This document shows, piece by piece, positions 26,087-37,500 of a stretch of 64,000 nucleotides of DNA (its first letter is position 1; every line of letters begins with the position of its first letter). This DNA is from Sipunculus nudus (taxonomy: Eukaryota; Annelida; Sipuncula; Golfingiida; Sipunculidae). The position numbers and the translations under genes were made by a program. The stretch is taken from the NCBI GenBank assembly GCA_026874595.1, contig CM049316.1, positions 7,518,339 to 7,582,338 of the forward strand, in the 5' to 3' direction. The notes beneath the pieces are model-generated. The model was not told the DNA's origin. It did not search any database and saw only the letters and a program-made list of their open reading frames with translations.

Positions 26087-27982
26087 CTATATCCATCTAA
26101 TAAAATCATTTCCAAACCCAAATTTCTCTAGTACAGTAAATAAGAATACATGATCTATCGAGTCAAAAGCAGAGGCAAAATCGACCGCAAACATTATAGC
26201 ATTACAATCTTCTAAATAACAGAAATCTATTATATCATTTATTTGACGAGTTGTATCTGATATTCTTCTGTCTTTTATAAAGGCAGTTTGATCCTCATCT
26301 ATTATTTTTGGTAGGTTGTTTTGTAATCGTTTTACTAAGGTTTTACTTAATATCTTTGCATCCACATTGACCAAGCTGATAGGCCTCCAAGAAGTTAACT
26401 GGCGATTATCCTTTCCTGGCTTCTCAATAAGCGTAATTATCGCTTGTCTTTGACTTGGTGACAGGGAACCAACAGTGAAGCTTCTGTTAAAGGAATATTC
26501 AAGGTCATCACTAATTAAATCAAAAAAAGTAATATAAAATTCTTTTGGTAGTCCGTCGTTGCCAGGAGTCTTATTGTCCTTCATTTCCTTTAAGCTATTT
26601 AAAATTTCTTCTTTGCTTATTAATCCTTCACAAGCATTTACTTCCTGTTCTGACAAAATGGGTAAGTTTAATTCGGAAATGAAATCTACACAATCGCTCT
26701 TTTTAATAGCATTTACATTCTCAAATTTACGTTTAAAAAAGGATTTAATTCCATCCATTTTTTGCTGGTTTACTTCTTCTTCATCATTTATAATCAATTT
26801 CCTCACAGTAGATTTCTTCTTATTCTTGACCATAGTGTTAAAAAAATATTTAGAGCTTCGCTCTCCTTGTTCGAAAAATTCGACTCTGGATCTAACAATT
26901 AACCCCTCAGTGTATTTTTCATAATATTCTTCGATTTCTTGACGAATGGTTGTATAGTTTTTAATAGTCGTTTTATCAGAAGCTGACAAATTCATTTTTG
27001 CGTCTTGTAATTTATTTTCTAAAATATATAGCCTCCATTTTTCCCTCTTCCGCTTCATCTTTGAGAAACTTATAGAAAATTGTTTTATTTTGAATTTTAA
27101 ATAATCCCACCACGCATTTCCGTCTAGATTGCACCTCTCGGTTCTCTGTAATAATTTAATGTGGTCTCTTAAACCTGTTACATAATCTGTGTCTTTCAGT
27201 AAGGATACGTTTAACTTCCAATGTGATGGGCCATATAATGCTTTTTGAGTGTAACTGAAATCGGTAATAACGGCGGAGTGATCAGTGAATATTGCAGGCC
27301 TAATCTTAACATCGGTCACACTTGCGTTTAAATATGAAGAGACGAAAATATAATCCAGCCTTCGTTGTCTGAGAGGATTTGTTGACCTCCATGTATATCT
27401 ACGAGCATCCGGGTTTCTTACTCTAAACAGGTCAATTAAGTCAAAACAACGTGTAAGATAAGTAACACGTTGGATCGATTTCGTCCTAGGAGTGTACGTA
27501 TCGCCATCTGCATCGAGATATGAAAGACATATATTAAAATCACCACCCCAGACAATTTGTGTTTCCGAATCTATTTGTATGTTTGTTAATATTTCCGAGA
27601 TATTGTCATAAAATATCACCTGTTGTGATTCGGTGTTAGGAGCATAAGTATTTATAAGCAACGTCTTTCTCCCTTGAACTAATGCTTGTACAATAATGAA
27701 ACGTCCGTCTTTATCCATATTTTTAAATAGTTCCTGAAATTCTAAATCACGACCTACAAGTAACAAAACACCTCTTGCCTGATTTGTACCATGAGAAAAA
27801 TAGGTATGTCCAGACCAATCTTGTAACCATTCTGATTCGACAGTACCTGTACAATGGGCTTCCTGAAGAAAAATTACACTTTTTGCTCCTCTGTTGTTTA
27901 ACAACCAATTATAGATATCTAGTATTTTCTTTTTTCTTCTTATTCCTTTTACATTAAGTGTTATAACTGAGAAATCCGACAT
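26087..27982 (-). pseudogene. LINE ORF2, N-terminal part: AP endonuclease and start of reverse transcriptase
   Basis: A 631-residue frame starts MSDFSVITLNVKG. The endonuclease motifs of LINE target-primed integration are present in order: N10 (TLNVKG), E41 (LQEAH), NTYAPN at 111-116, GGDFN at 146-150, RLDYIF at 208-213 and TDHS at 233-236. This domain nicks genomic DNA to prime reverse transcription. The reverse transcriptase begins near 470: TPGNDG (472-477), WRPISL (532-537), and motif A, DFASAFDSID (601-610), with catalytic D601. The frame ends at an amber codon (26087-26089) after FGFGNDFIRWI. The minus-strand continuation is in the same frame and carries the rest of the RT, so this is one ORF with a single nonsense mutation, not two genes. 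An alternative is natural readthrough, which I consider unlikely. Confidence 0.93.
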
Positions 27983-28744
27983 ACAGAAAACTCTTAAGAT
28001 TGTAAATTGTCAATGTCTGCAAATTGCTCAATAGAAGCCAAGCACTAATACTCAAAAATACATTAATTTCCATATAAGACATATGTATAATTAATAAACA
28101 TCCAAGGTTCATGCCCAGTGCACCTACTTCAACAAGGGAACAGGTGGTAAGCGCACTTTTGTCAGAGTACTTTGTAATTTTGTTATCTGTTACTGACAGA
28201 ACACAAGATACATAAATATGCAGGTGACATAATTCTATAAGGTACATAGATGTGAATGTTAGAGCATGTGGCGCCTTTAGAGGAGAGAACAAAGACATCA
28301 GAGTCTTTAATAGGCAAAATGAAGTGTAAACAATTATAGTAAATAGAACAAGATCACTGAAGTGAGCCTTTAATAAAAAAATAAACATTGCCGAGAATTA
28401 AAAGTATATAATTTGAGATGGATTAGAATTTTTTTAATAACAAGGAAGATCGGCTCCTAATGTTATAGTATACAACTTATACGTATCACCCAGTTTCTTT
28501 GCAGCATTCAACATATATACGTATTCTTTATACATTCTGCAGTTTTCCAGTGTACACATATCTGCTCATAATGAAGAATATTAATTAGTCAAATGATAAT
28601 TATACCAGATCAAAAACCAACTTGCTCAAGTACTTTGTATGTAAACAGAATTTGTACTAGTAGACACTGTAAATTTATTTCTTAGAAATTAAAAAAAACG
28701 CTTCTTAAGTATACTTTCATAATCATAAACAAATAACGAACGGT
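27983..28744 (-). other. 5' region of the LINE, no ORF1 recognised
   Basis: This is the 0.76 kb upstream of the endonuclease start. The 144-codon minus-strand frame at 27954-28388 is hydrophobic and overlaps the ORF2 start. It shows neither coiled coil, RRM nor zinc knuckles, so I do not take it as ORF1. Confidence 0.5.
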
Positions 28745-30086
28745 CACGCGTTAATTATCTCGTTCCCACGCGATACTACCTGTCCGGTAAACCTGAAATA
28801 ATATAACCCTAACCCTAGCCCTAAAAAATAAGATTTTCTGGGAAGGAAAAACAAAAACAAGTTTTCAGTTTATTTGTATGCTTTGTACATAAGGATTTAC
28901 ATCACCCTTAACCTAAACCAAACTCAACACAACTTTCCATGAACAAATAAAAATGGGCTAGTTGAACCTACGCAGTGAAATGTTGAACCAAGGCAATGTA
29001 AACTGCTGAAATTTACCTCAAAGCATTCGGTGCAAACGCACATACAACGAAATACATACAAACAATTTAAGCTGCACCAACGCTCGACATACAACAGACC
29101 ACAGACATTCTTGTCTAAATGAGGGCTTTAGCTAGCATGGCATACTTACGCGTGGCCACACGATACTAACGGGTGGGAACGAGATACTATCTCTTGGGAA
29201 CGAGATAAAAATAATTTTGTGCATGTCCTATACGAGCCACCGTAGGTTGCCACATGACATCGGGCAAAATCGTACGCTCCCGAGGCAGCGGAAATCTTGC
29301 GCTTCTAAAGAAGCTACAGATTTTCGCGCTGCCTGCTTTGACCGTTTATGATGCACTTAAACACCAGGTGGTGCACATGGGCCTGTCTGCTGTAAAAAAA
29401 AAAACTGCTGATGTGACGAGCAGCCAATAAAATGCAAGTCAACAAACACTCGATAGGCATCAGGCTCCGCCCAGAAACCACACGTGTGGGGCAATTCTCT
29501 CAGCCTGTGGCCTGTTCAAACGGTCGCCGGGGTGATGAGCTGTCACTTAAAACGAAATGAACAACATTGGCTCCGTGTATTCCTCGCTTGGCTGTTAAAC
29601 CGTTTTGTCAACAGCACAGGGTCTCATCTGATTGGACAAAAATACAGTGCTCCCCTCTGGTGTAGAGGTTCAGGATACAAGGTTATAACAAACAGTGCTT
29701 ACGATATAGGTAGTTGGTCTATGGGTAAAGCGCTGTGTAAAGAGCGTAGCAAAATCGAAGCTGGTGTTGTTATATATAACAGGATTGAAGTTTTCTTTGT
29801 TTCCATATGGTAAAAGAGATATTACTTTTGCGCCTATCGAAAATGATTGATGTTTGTACCATGGGAATAAGATAATGGTTATCCCAGTCAGAATTGAAGG
29901 AAACCTTGCACGGACGAGACAGCCTTGGAATGGTTTTGTAATGTACATCAGGTTGCATTGTTTAAGATCAAAACAGAAATATATTTCATGCCTGTCTGGC
30001 CATAGTTCATACTGTCTGCCGAGCAATCATTAGACCAAACTTGAAGAGAAAATCAGGCAATCCAAGGATCAGATCAAAATAAACCT

Positions 30087-30088
<2 letters not shown>

Positions 30089-30118
<30 letters not shown>
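30089..30118. repeat. (GT)n microsatellite
   Basis: A perfect GT run of about 15 units. Confidence 0.95.
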
Positions 30119-30119
<1 letters not shown>

Positions 30120-31422
30120 GTTCTCTATCGTGAAGAATATATAGCGTGCACGATTCAAATTATGAACACTGGGTTATTTATTGAGAAATTTTCTTGATAT
30201 AATGTTAATTTGTTCATATGCATTCTAAAGGGTAAAAACTAACAACTGAAAATTGGTTTATGAAATTACAAAAGAACATTGACAGGCCTGGTATCCATGT
30301 TACACACTGCCAAGCAAATAATTTACTTAAATTTAAAAATATAACAGATGTTTTCGGTTTGACATTTGATTGGTACATATCCTGCAAAAATAATTTGGTA
30401 ATATTACTTGATGGATTATTAGCTTAACTTTAATTGATTAACAAAGAAAAGTTTTGTATTTAGTATTGGTAGAAGGTAAACAATAACAATAGTCACATGT
30501 CCAATTTCGGAAGCGTCTTATTAGCCCCATAAGCAAGCAGATTCACGTGGTATCCACGGGTAAACCACGTGATACTAATATATTATTCATGAATAAAAAT
30601 CTGTTGGAAAATCACATCCAACATCCTTTCAGGAACATGGCGCTCAGCTGACATGACCGACCCTGATGGAGGAATATTTATAACTGATTATTCCTGAGTG
30701 GGTTCAAAAATGGCAAGTGGTGGGCGAGATATAAAAAGTGAAACCTTAGTAAGACTTCATAAAACTGTCTCCACCCCGATTTTACCCAGTCTGGCTTCAG
30801 TATGAAATGTCCATTACACTAAACAGGTAAAATGAGAGTAATGACTAAGGTGCGACGTCACACCCGCTGGCAGGAAGCCTCGTTATGGGGAGTGGTTCAA
30901 TTACCTGCCGCTTTTTGCTAAGAAACGAGGGACGGCAAGGGAGTTTGGTCCCTAATTAATGCAACCCAGCTATTCAGGTTTCGTTCTTTATTACCTTTTG
31001 CGCACTCGCAGACTCTCCGGACTCCTCTATCTACATTCACTATTTTGCAGGAAGAGGGAACCATTACCATGTAAAAAAAAACCATGCAACAGTTTCAATT
31101 TGAAAATTATGACCCTTGTCGCACAAGTAATGAATTGTATAAATAATTTTTCATTAATTTATTTTTCGAACACTGTCTTATAGGTAATAAAAACATTTGT
31201 CTAGAGGAAAGCAGATGTATGAATCAACCCTGTAATTTTATTTTTGAAAATGTTCCAGAATCTTCCCGAACGAATACCGATGAAGAGGTGGCAACAATGC
31301 AAGTTAATAATTAAAACACAAATTGTATATAAAGTATATATATTCCAGCAACATTCACCTGATGATCGGGTCGCATCCCGTGAAACAGTCTGTAGTGAAT
31401 TTACAGTGTTGTTTTTCTTCAG

Positions 31423-31427
<5 letters not shown>

Positions 31428-31473
<46 letters not shown>

Positions 31474-31487
31474 TATATATATATATG
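31428..31487. repeat. (TA)n microsatellite
   Basis: A TA run with one AA interruption near 31469. Confidence 0.95.
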
Positions 31488-32585
31488 ATATCGATATATA
31501 AGGCTCAACTGAATAAATATGTATTATGTTAATCTTTCTAGTTCTGTCTTCTCATCATATAGTGTAATAGCATTCTCATTTTCAGCACGGCTTTGTATTT
31601 GAAATAATTCATTCCATTTGAGATCTAATAATAAGGAGGCGTATAAGGCCACCCTGCTAGAACCTTCTCATTCAGTTTCCACTGACAGCAGCGCCCATCT
31701 AAATGGACCCGAGAACTTGGTTATAGATAAAGTAACTTTCTGAAGTGATATTTGTTTCATAGTCCTTTGGTTCATTATTTTCAGATATATATTGCAATGA
31801 TACATGTAAGGATAGGCCTAAAATGAGGTTAGTGGAAGGTACCGATACATGGAATAAATCAATATCCAAATGTGTCTAAAATACACCAAGTAAACTGACA
31901 GCAGTAGTTCATTGAATGTTAAATTGCCTTTCTCACCCTTTTAGCGAAACAGCTAGTGAATTCTTAATGAATTCTTTTTTCCCTTATAAATGCATGTGGT
32001 TTTAACAACAGATACAGCAAGAGATCAGATAAATATATAGTCCATTTCCACAACAGGTTCTCACTGATATACCCTGTGTTAACTGCTTTAAAGTCGGTTT
32101 GCTATATCCATACTTAGCAGAGTATAATTTTACATGGGCCAGCCGTGATAGATTACATGATGTGTGGGACTATACTTTAATTGTCACGGTATTATAAGAC
32201 TATGTCTCGTACAGCATTTAATTTATAGTTTAATATAGTGGACCATTTAATTTATAGTTTAATGTGCATAAGTCCGATTGAATTATTTTCGTTCCTTATT
32301 TACGGCCAAAACATCACAACCTAAAATATTATAATTACAGTAATCATTATAAATTTTGACATATTCAGCCTTGTCATTTACTGATACGCTGCCTATTCCT
32401 TAATACAGGTTTTCGAAGGCTTTTACCATGACCTGTCTTGATTGAAGAAAGAACTTTCTATGATTTATTCCATGTCTACAGACGCCTTGTCGAAAGGTCG
32501 ACGAACAAAAAATAATCGTTAGAGTTCAGCATGACTCAAAGTCATCTTAACTCAATTAGTTTTTACTATAAAAATTCGAATATCG

Positions 32586-32587
<2 letters not shown>

Positions 32588-32634
<47 letters not shown>

Positions 32635-32639
32635 ATATG
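32588..32639. repeat. (TA)n microsatellite
   Basis: A TA run with one phase break near 32622. Confidence 0.95.
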
Positions 32640-34555
32640 TATAAATTCCGTAATTCATCAACCGTAATTTATCATTTTTTTATAAATAATTTGAAGTCAT
32701 CGAGATAAGAGCACCAATTACTTAGTCACATTACCGACTGCGAGATCTTGGTGCTCATTACCCTAAAACCATATCAACAGAAAAAAATAAGAAGAACTAT
32801 TTGTAGAAGAACTATTTGTTGCTTGAGTGGCTTCACTGGGAATATCCTGGAAATTGGTCTAGCTTTACAATAATCAACCTATTAATAACATTTATGCGAA
32901 CCGGGAATTGTTGCCGTCGCGCGGTTTTAAGCATCAAAGCCTTACCAATTGTAATGTGTCCCATTGTAACGCCGTCAGCAATATGTTCCCATGGGGACCA
33001 AAGACTTTTCGTGGTTAATCTAATCACATTCTCGCTCTCACACAAGCTTTGTATCTGCTGTTTTACCAATGATTATATCGTTGTCTTGACATAAAAAGAT
33101 ATTCCTGGAGACAAAGTGTTGGTACGGTGACTGCTGCCTTTAACATGAATTCCTCGTCCCCTTGTTTTTAAAACGCACCCATGTAACTATTGTTCCTAAC
33201 CAACAAAATACGAACCACATGCAGGTTATGAATAAATTCACTTTTGGTCGCTGTTCTTTTATTTCATTGACAGTTCCAGGCAACTTTTTTATTTTACTCT
33301 GTGCAGGTCTAACTTATAAATAACTGAATCTTTTAATCTTATGTCAGGCAGAACTTTGAGCTGGCATTATAAAAAATGCAAAAATGCAAAAATCCATGCA
33401 GTTTTGATCCAATTAAATCCAAGAAAAAGTAACCGTATTTTCACTCACATATCTGAAGTATTTAGATTCCCGTGAATAAAATAGGTTTATGTCCACAAAA
33501 GACATTCATAAAATCTCCAGATTTTTTACATAAAAACAATATCATGAATCGTCCGAGCAAGTATTTTATTTCACGGGCATCCTGCTTCCTGAATGAAACG
33601 TTCGTTCTTGCTTACCTGGCTTGGAAACTAAAACCCAGTTTGATCAATAATAATAATGTTGCTAATTATATGTGTTAAAATTAACACTCCAGGATTCACC
33701 GTATCACATCATCTGCAGTAAGAAACGGCATACAAGCTTGGCTGGGATCATCGTATTGTAGACTCTTCCATAGGAAATTCAATGTTCTCGCTTTCTGGAA
33801 CATATTCCCCCAGTTCTAGGGAAGAACAGGCAGCAAGAACAGCAGGAAGCAAGAAACAGCATCATCTCCACAGGGATTACTGTGAGATGGTTAATACAAG
33901 ATTAAGTATCGGACCGTAAATTTGGTGAGGGTTTGACGTTGTAAAAAAAGATTGCAACAAAAATGGCTCAAGAGGCACATAAGGCAAGGCACAAATACAA
34001 GCGATATTGTGAGACGAATTTACCATAACGAAACCAATATGAAAGTGTTAGTGGCCTGGTAACATTTGAATTTTCAAATGAATATTAAAGCAAAAATAGT
34101 TTTCATGTTTTACGTATGTAATTTTCTGTAAAAAAGACGTTATACATTAAATGTTTGCTACTAGGGTTAGCATACCCGCTAGAACCAATCTATAACAGTT
34201 ATATTTTATCGCGGTGAGCGTAACACTGACGTCCTGGCCCGAGTTGATGTCAGAGGAACGGATTGAGTACTTCCTGTATCACCTAAATCCGTTTTGTGTC
34301 CAGTAAGATTGCCGAGGACCACACCTTAAAGATGTCGCATATTCTAGCATCAACCAATTTCGATCACAGTAACATTACGTCATACATACGGATCATAATT
34401 TCATGGTTTTTTTTTATACTAAAAGGTCAGCAAAAAAGATATTTGGCAGTGCCATTCTTAGTGTTAAATCGCTTATTTAAAGAAAAAGTTACCCGTAATA
34501 TACTTCTTAACCTTCATGGCACATTATTTGGGGATACCTTTACCTTCAGAGCATC

Positions 34556-37500
34556 TGAGTAGGCTACTCGGATCAACAGCACAGGAGAATAAGAGCAGGG
34601 TATTCAGAGCAGCAGAGTAAACTAATCGATCAACAGGAAATGACTCTCAGGGCCTTCAGAGCAGCAGGGTTAGCTAATCAGATCAGCATGGCACTAACTT
34701 GAGAGCAGGATCGTCAGCGCAGCGCGTAAACTATTCGGTCAACAGGAAATGACTCTCAGGGCCTTCAGAGCACCAGGGTTAGCTAATCAGATCAGCATGG
34801 CACTAACTTGAGAGCAGTATGTCAGAGCAGCGCATAAACTTTTCGATCAACAGGAAATGACTCTCAGGGCCTTCAGAGCAGCAAGGTTAGCTAATCAGAT
34901 CAGCATGGCACTAACTTGAGAGCAGGATCGTCAGCGCAGCGCGTAAACTATTCGGTCAACAGGAAATGACTCTCAGGGCCTTCAGAGCACCAGGGTTAGC
35001 TAATCAGATCAGCATGGCACTAACTTGAGAGCAGTATGTCAGAGCAGCGCATAAACTTTTCGATCAACAGGAAATGACTCTCAGGGCCTTCAGAGCAGCA
35101 AGGCTAGCTAATCAGATCAGCATGGCACTAACTTGAGAGCAGGATCGTCAGCGCAGCGCGTAAACTATTCGGTCAACAGAAAATGACTCTCAGGGCCTTC
35201 AGAGCACCAGGGTTAGCTAATCAGATCAGCATGGCACTAACTTGAGAGCAGTATGTCAGAGCAGCGCATAAACTTTTCGATCAACAGGAAATGACTCTCA
35301 GGGCCTTCAGAGCAGCAAGGTTAGCTAATCAGATCAGCATGGCACTAACTTGAGAGCAGGATCGTCAGCGCAGCGCGTAAACTATTCGGTCAACAGAAAA
35401 TGACTCTCAGGGCCTTCAGAGCACCAGGGTTAGCTAATCAGATCAGCATGGCACTAACTTGAGAGCAGTATGTCAGAGCAGCGCATAAACTTTTCGATCA
35501 ACAGGAAATGACTCTCAGGGCCTTCAGAGCAGCAAGGCTAGCTAATCAGATCAGCATGGCACTAACTTGAGAGCAGGATCGTCAGCGCAGCGCGTAAACT
35601 ATTCGGTCAACAGGAAATGACTCTCAGGGTCTTCAGAGCACCAGGGTTAGCTAATCAGATCAGCATGGCACTAACTTGAGAGCAGTATGTCAGAGCAGCG
35701 CATAAACTTTTCGATCAACAGGAAATGACTCTCAGGGCCTTCAGAGCAGCAAGGTTAGCTAATCAGATCAGCATGGCACTAACTTGAGAGCAGGATCGTC
35801 AGCGCAGCGCGTAAACTATTCGATCAACAGGAAATGACTCTCAGGGCCTTAAGAGCAGCAAGGTTAGCTAATCATATCAGCATGGCACTAACTTGAGAGC
35901 AGGATCGTCAGAGCAGCGCGTAAACTATTCGATCAATAGGAAATGACTCTCAGGGCCGTCAGAGCAGCAGAGTTAGCTAATCATATCAGCATGGCACTAA
36001 CTTGAGAGCAGGATCGTCAGCGCAGCGCGTAAGCTATTCGATCAACAGGAAATGACTCTCAGGGACGTCAGAGCAGCAGGGTTAGCTAATCATATCAGCA
36101 TGGCACTAACTTGAGAGCAGGATCGTCAGAGCAGCGGGTAAACTATTCGATCAACAGGAAATGACTTTCAGGGCCGTCAGAGCAGCAAGGTTAGCTAATC
36201 ATATCAGCATGGCACTAACTTGAGAGCAGGATCGTCAGCGCAGCGCGTAAGCTATTCGATCAACAGGAAATGACTCTCAGGGACGTCAGAGCAGCAGGGT
36301 TAGCTAATCATATCAGCATGGCACTAACTTGAGAGCAGGATCGTCAGAGCAGCGGGTAAACTATTCGATCAACAGGAAATGACTTTCAGGGCCGTCAGAG
36401 CAGCAGGGTCAACTAATAATATCAGCATGGCACTAACTTGAGAGCAGGATCGTCAGAGCAGCAGGTATACTAATCGATCAGCATGTAATGACCCTCAGGA
36501 CCGTCAGAGCAACAGGGTTAACTTAACAGATCAGCATGGCACTAACTTGAGAGCAGGATCGTCAGAGCAGCAGGTATACTAATCGATCAGCATGTAATGA
36601 CCCTCAGGACCGTCAGAGCAACAGGGTTAACTTAACAGATCAGCATGGCACTAACTTGAGAGCAGGATCGTCAGAGCAGCAGGTATACTAATCGATCAGC
36701 ATGTAATGACCCTCAGGACCGTCAGAGCAACAGGGTTAACTTAACAGATCAGCATGGCACTAACTTGAGAGCCGGATCGTCAGAGCAGCAGGTATACTAA
36801 TCGATCAGCATGTAATGACCCTCAGAACCGTCAGAGCAACAGGGTTAACTTAACAGATCAGCATGGCACTAACTTGAGAGCAGGATCGTCAGAGCAGCGC
36901 GTAAACCATTCGATCAACAGGAAATGCCTCTCAGGGACGTCAGAGCAGCAGGGTTAGCTAATCAGATCAGCATGGCACTAACTTGCGAGCAGGATTGTCA
37001 GAGCAGCGGATAATCCAATCGATCAACAGGAAATGACTCTCAGGGCCTTCAGAGCAGCAGGGTTAGCTTATCAGATCAGCATGGCATTAACTAGAGAGCG
37101 ATTTTGTCAGAGCAGCGGATAAACTAATCGATCAACAGGAAATGACTCTCAGGGCCTTCAGTGCACCAGGGTTAACTTAACAGATCAGCATGGCACTAAC
37201 TTGAGAGCAGGATCATCAGAGCAGCGCATAAACTTTTCGATCAACAGGAAATGACTCTCAGGGCCTTCAGAGCAGCAAGGTTAGCTAATCAGATCAGCAT
37301 GGCACTAACTTGAGAGCAGGATCGTCAGCGCAGCGGGTAAACTATTCGATCAACAGGAAATGACTCTCAGGGCCTTAAGAGCAGCAAGGTTAGCTAATCA
37401 TATCAGCATGGCACTTACTTGAGAGCAGGATCGTCAGAGCAGCGCGTAAACTATTCGATCAACAGGAAATGACTCTCAGGGCCTTCAGAGCAGCAGAGTT

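Larger units (their letters stand above)
23514..28744 (-). mobile_element. L1/Tx1-like non-LTR retrotransposon (LINE), nearly full length
   Basis: On the minus strand the element runs from about 28744 to a poly(A) tail, seen on plus as a T run at 23514-23545. It contains one long endonuclease-reverse transcriptase frame, a 0.67-kb 3' region and a 0.76-kb 5' region. CACGCG sits on both sides (23508-23513; 28745-28750, where CACGCGTT is seen), consistent with a short target duplication. However, the host element is itself rich in CACGCG, so this is weak. There is no RNase H domain. No ORF1/Gag-like protein was recognised upstream, so the 5' end may be truncated. Confidence 0.85.
23353..29243. 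mobile_element. Terminal-inverted-repeat element, split by a LINE
   Basis: The left end, ACGGTGGCTCGTATAGGACA continuing TGCACAAAAT (from 23353), is the exact reverse complement of the right end (to 29243). ATCTCGTTCCCA-type repeats follow inward on both sides, with GTGGCCACGCG and CCCACGCG units. Without the LINE the element would be about 660 bp and has no transposase frame, so it is non-autonomous. TAA precedes the left end and TAG follows the right if the terminal base is excluded, so the target duplication is uncertain (TA or TAA-like). A telomere-like CCCTAACCCTAGCCC string at 28806 lies in its right half. Confidence 0.75.
29244..34555. other. Long non-coding stretch with microsatellites
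   Basis: This is 5.3 kb with no frame above 118 codons and no recognisable domain. It contains (GT)n at 30089-30118 and TA runs at 31428-31487 and 32588-32639. The segment 29245-29720 is slightly more GC-rich but gave no coding or splice evidence. Confidence 0.45.

Noticed and set aside
27954-28388. LINE ORF1 (Gag-like) on minus
   Set aside because: The frame is hydrophobic, has no coiled coil, RRM or zinc knuckle, and overlaps the ORF2 start in another frame.
28804-28823. Interstitial telomere repeat
   Set aside because: Only CCCTAACCCTAGCCC, about three units, inside a mobile element. Too short to mean anything.
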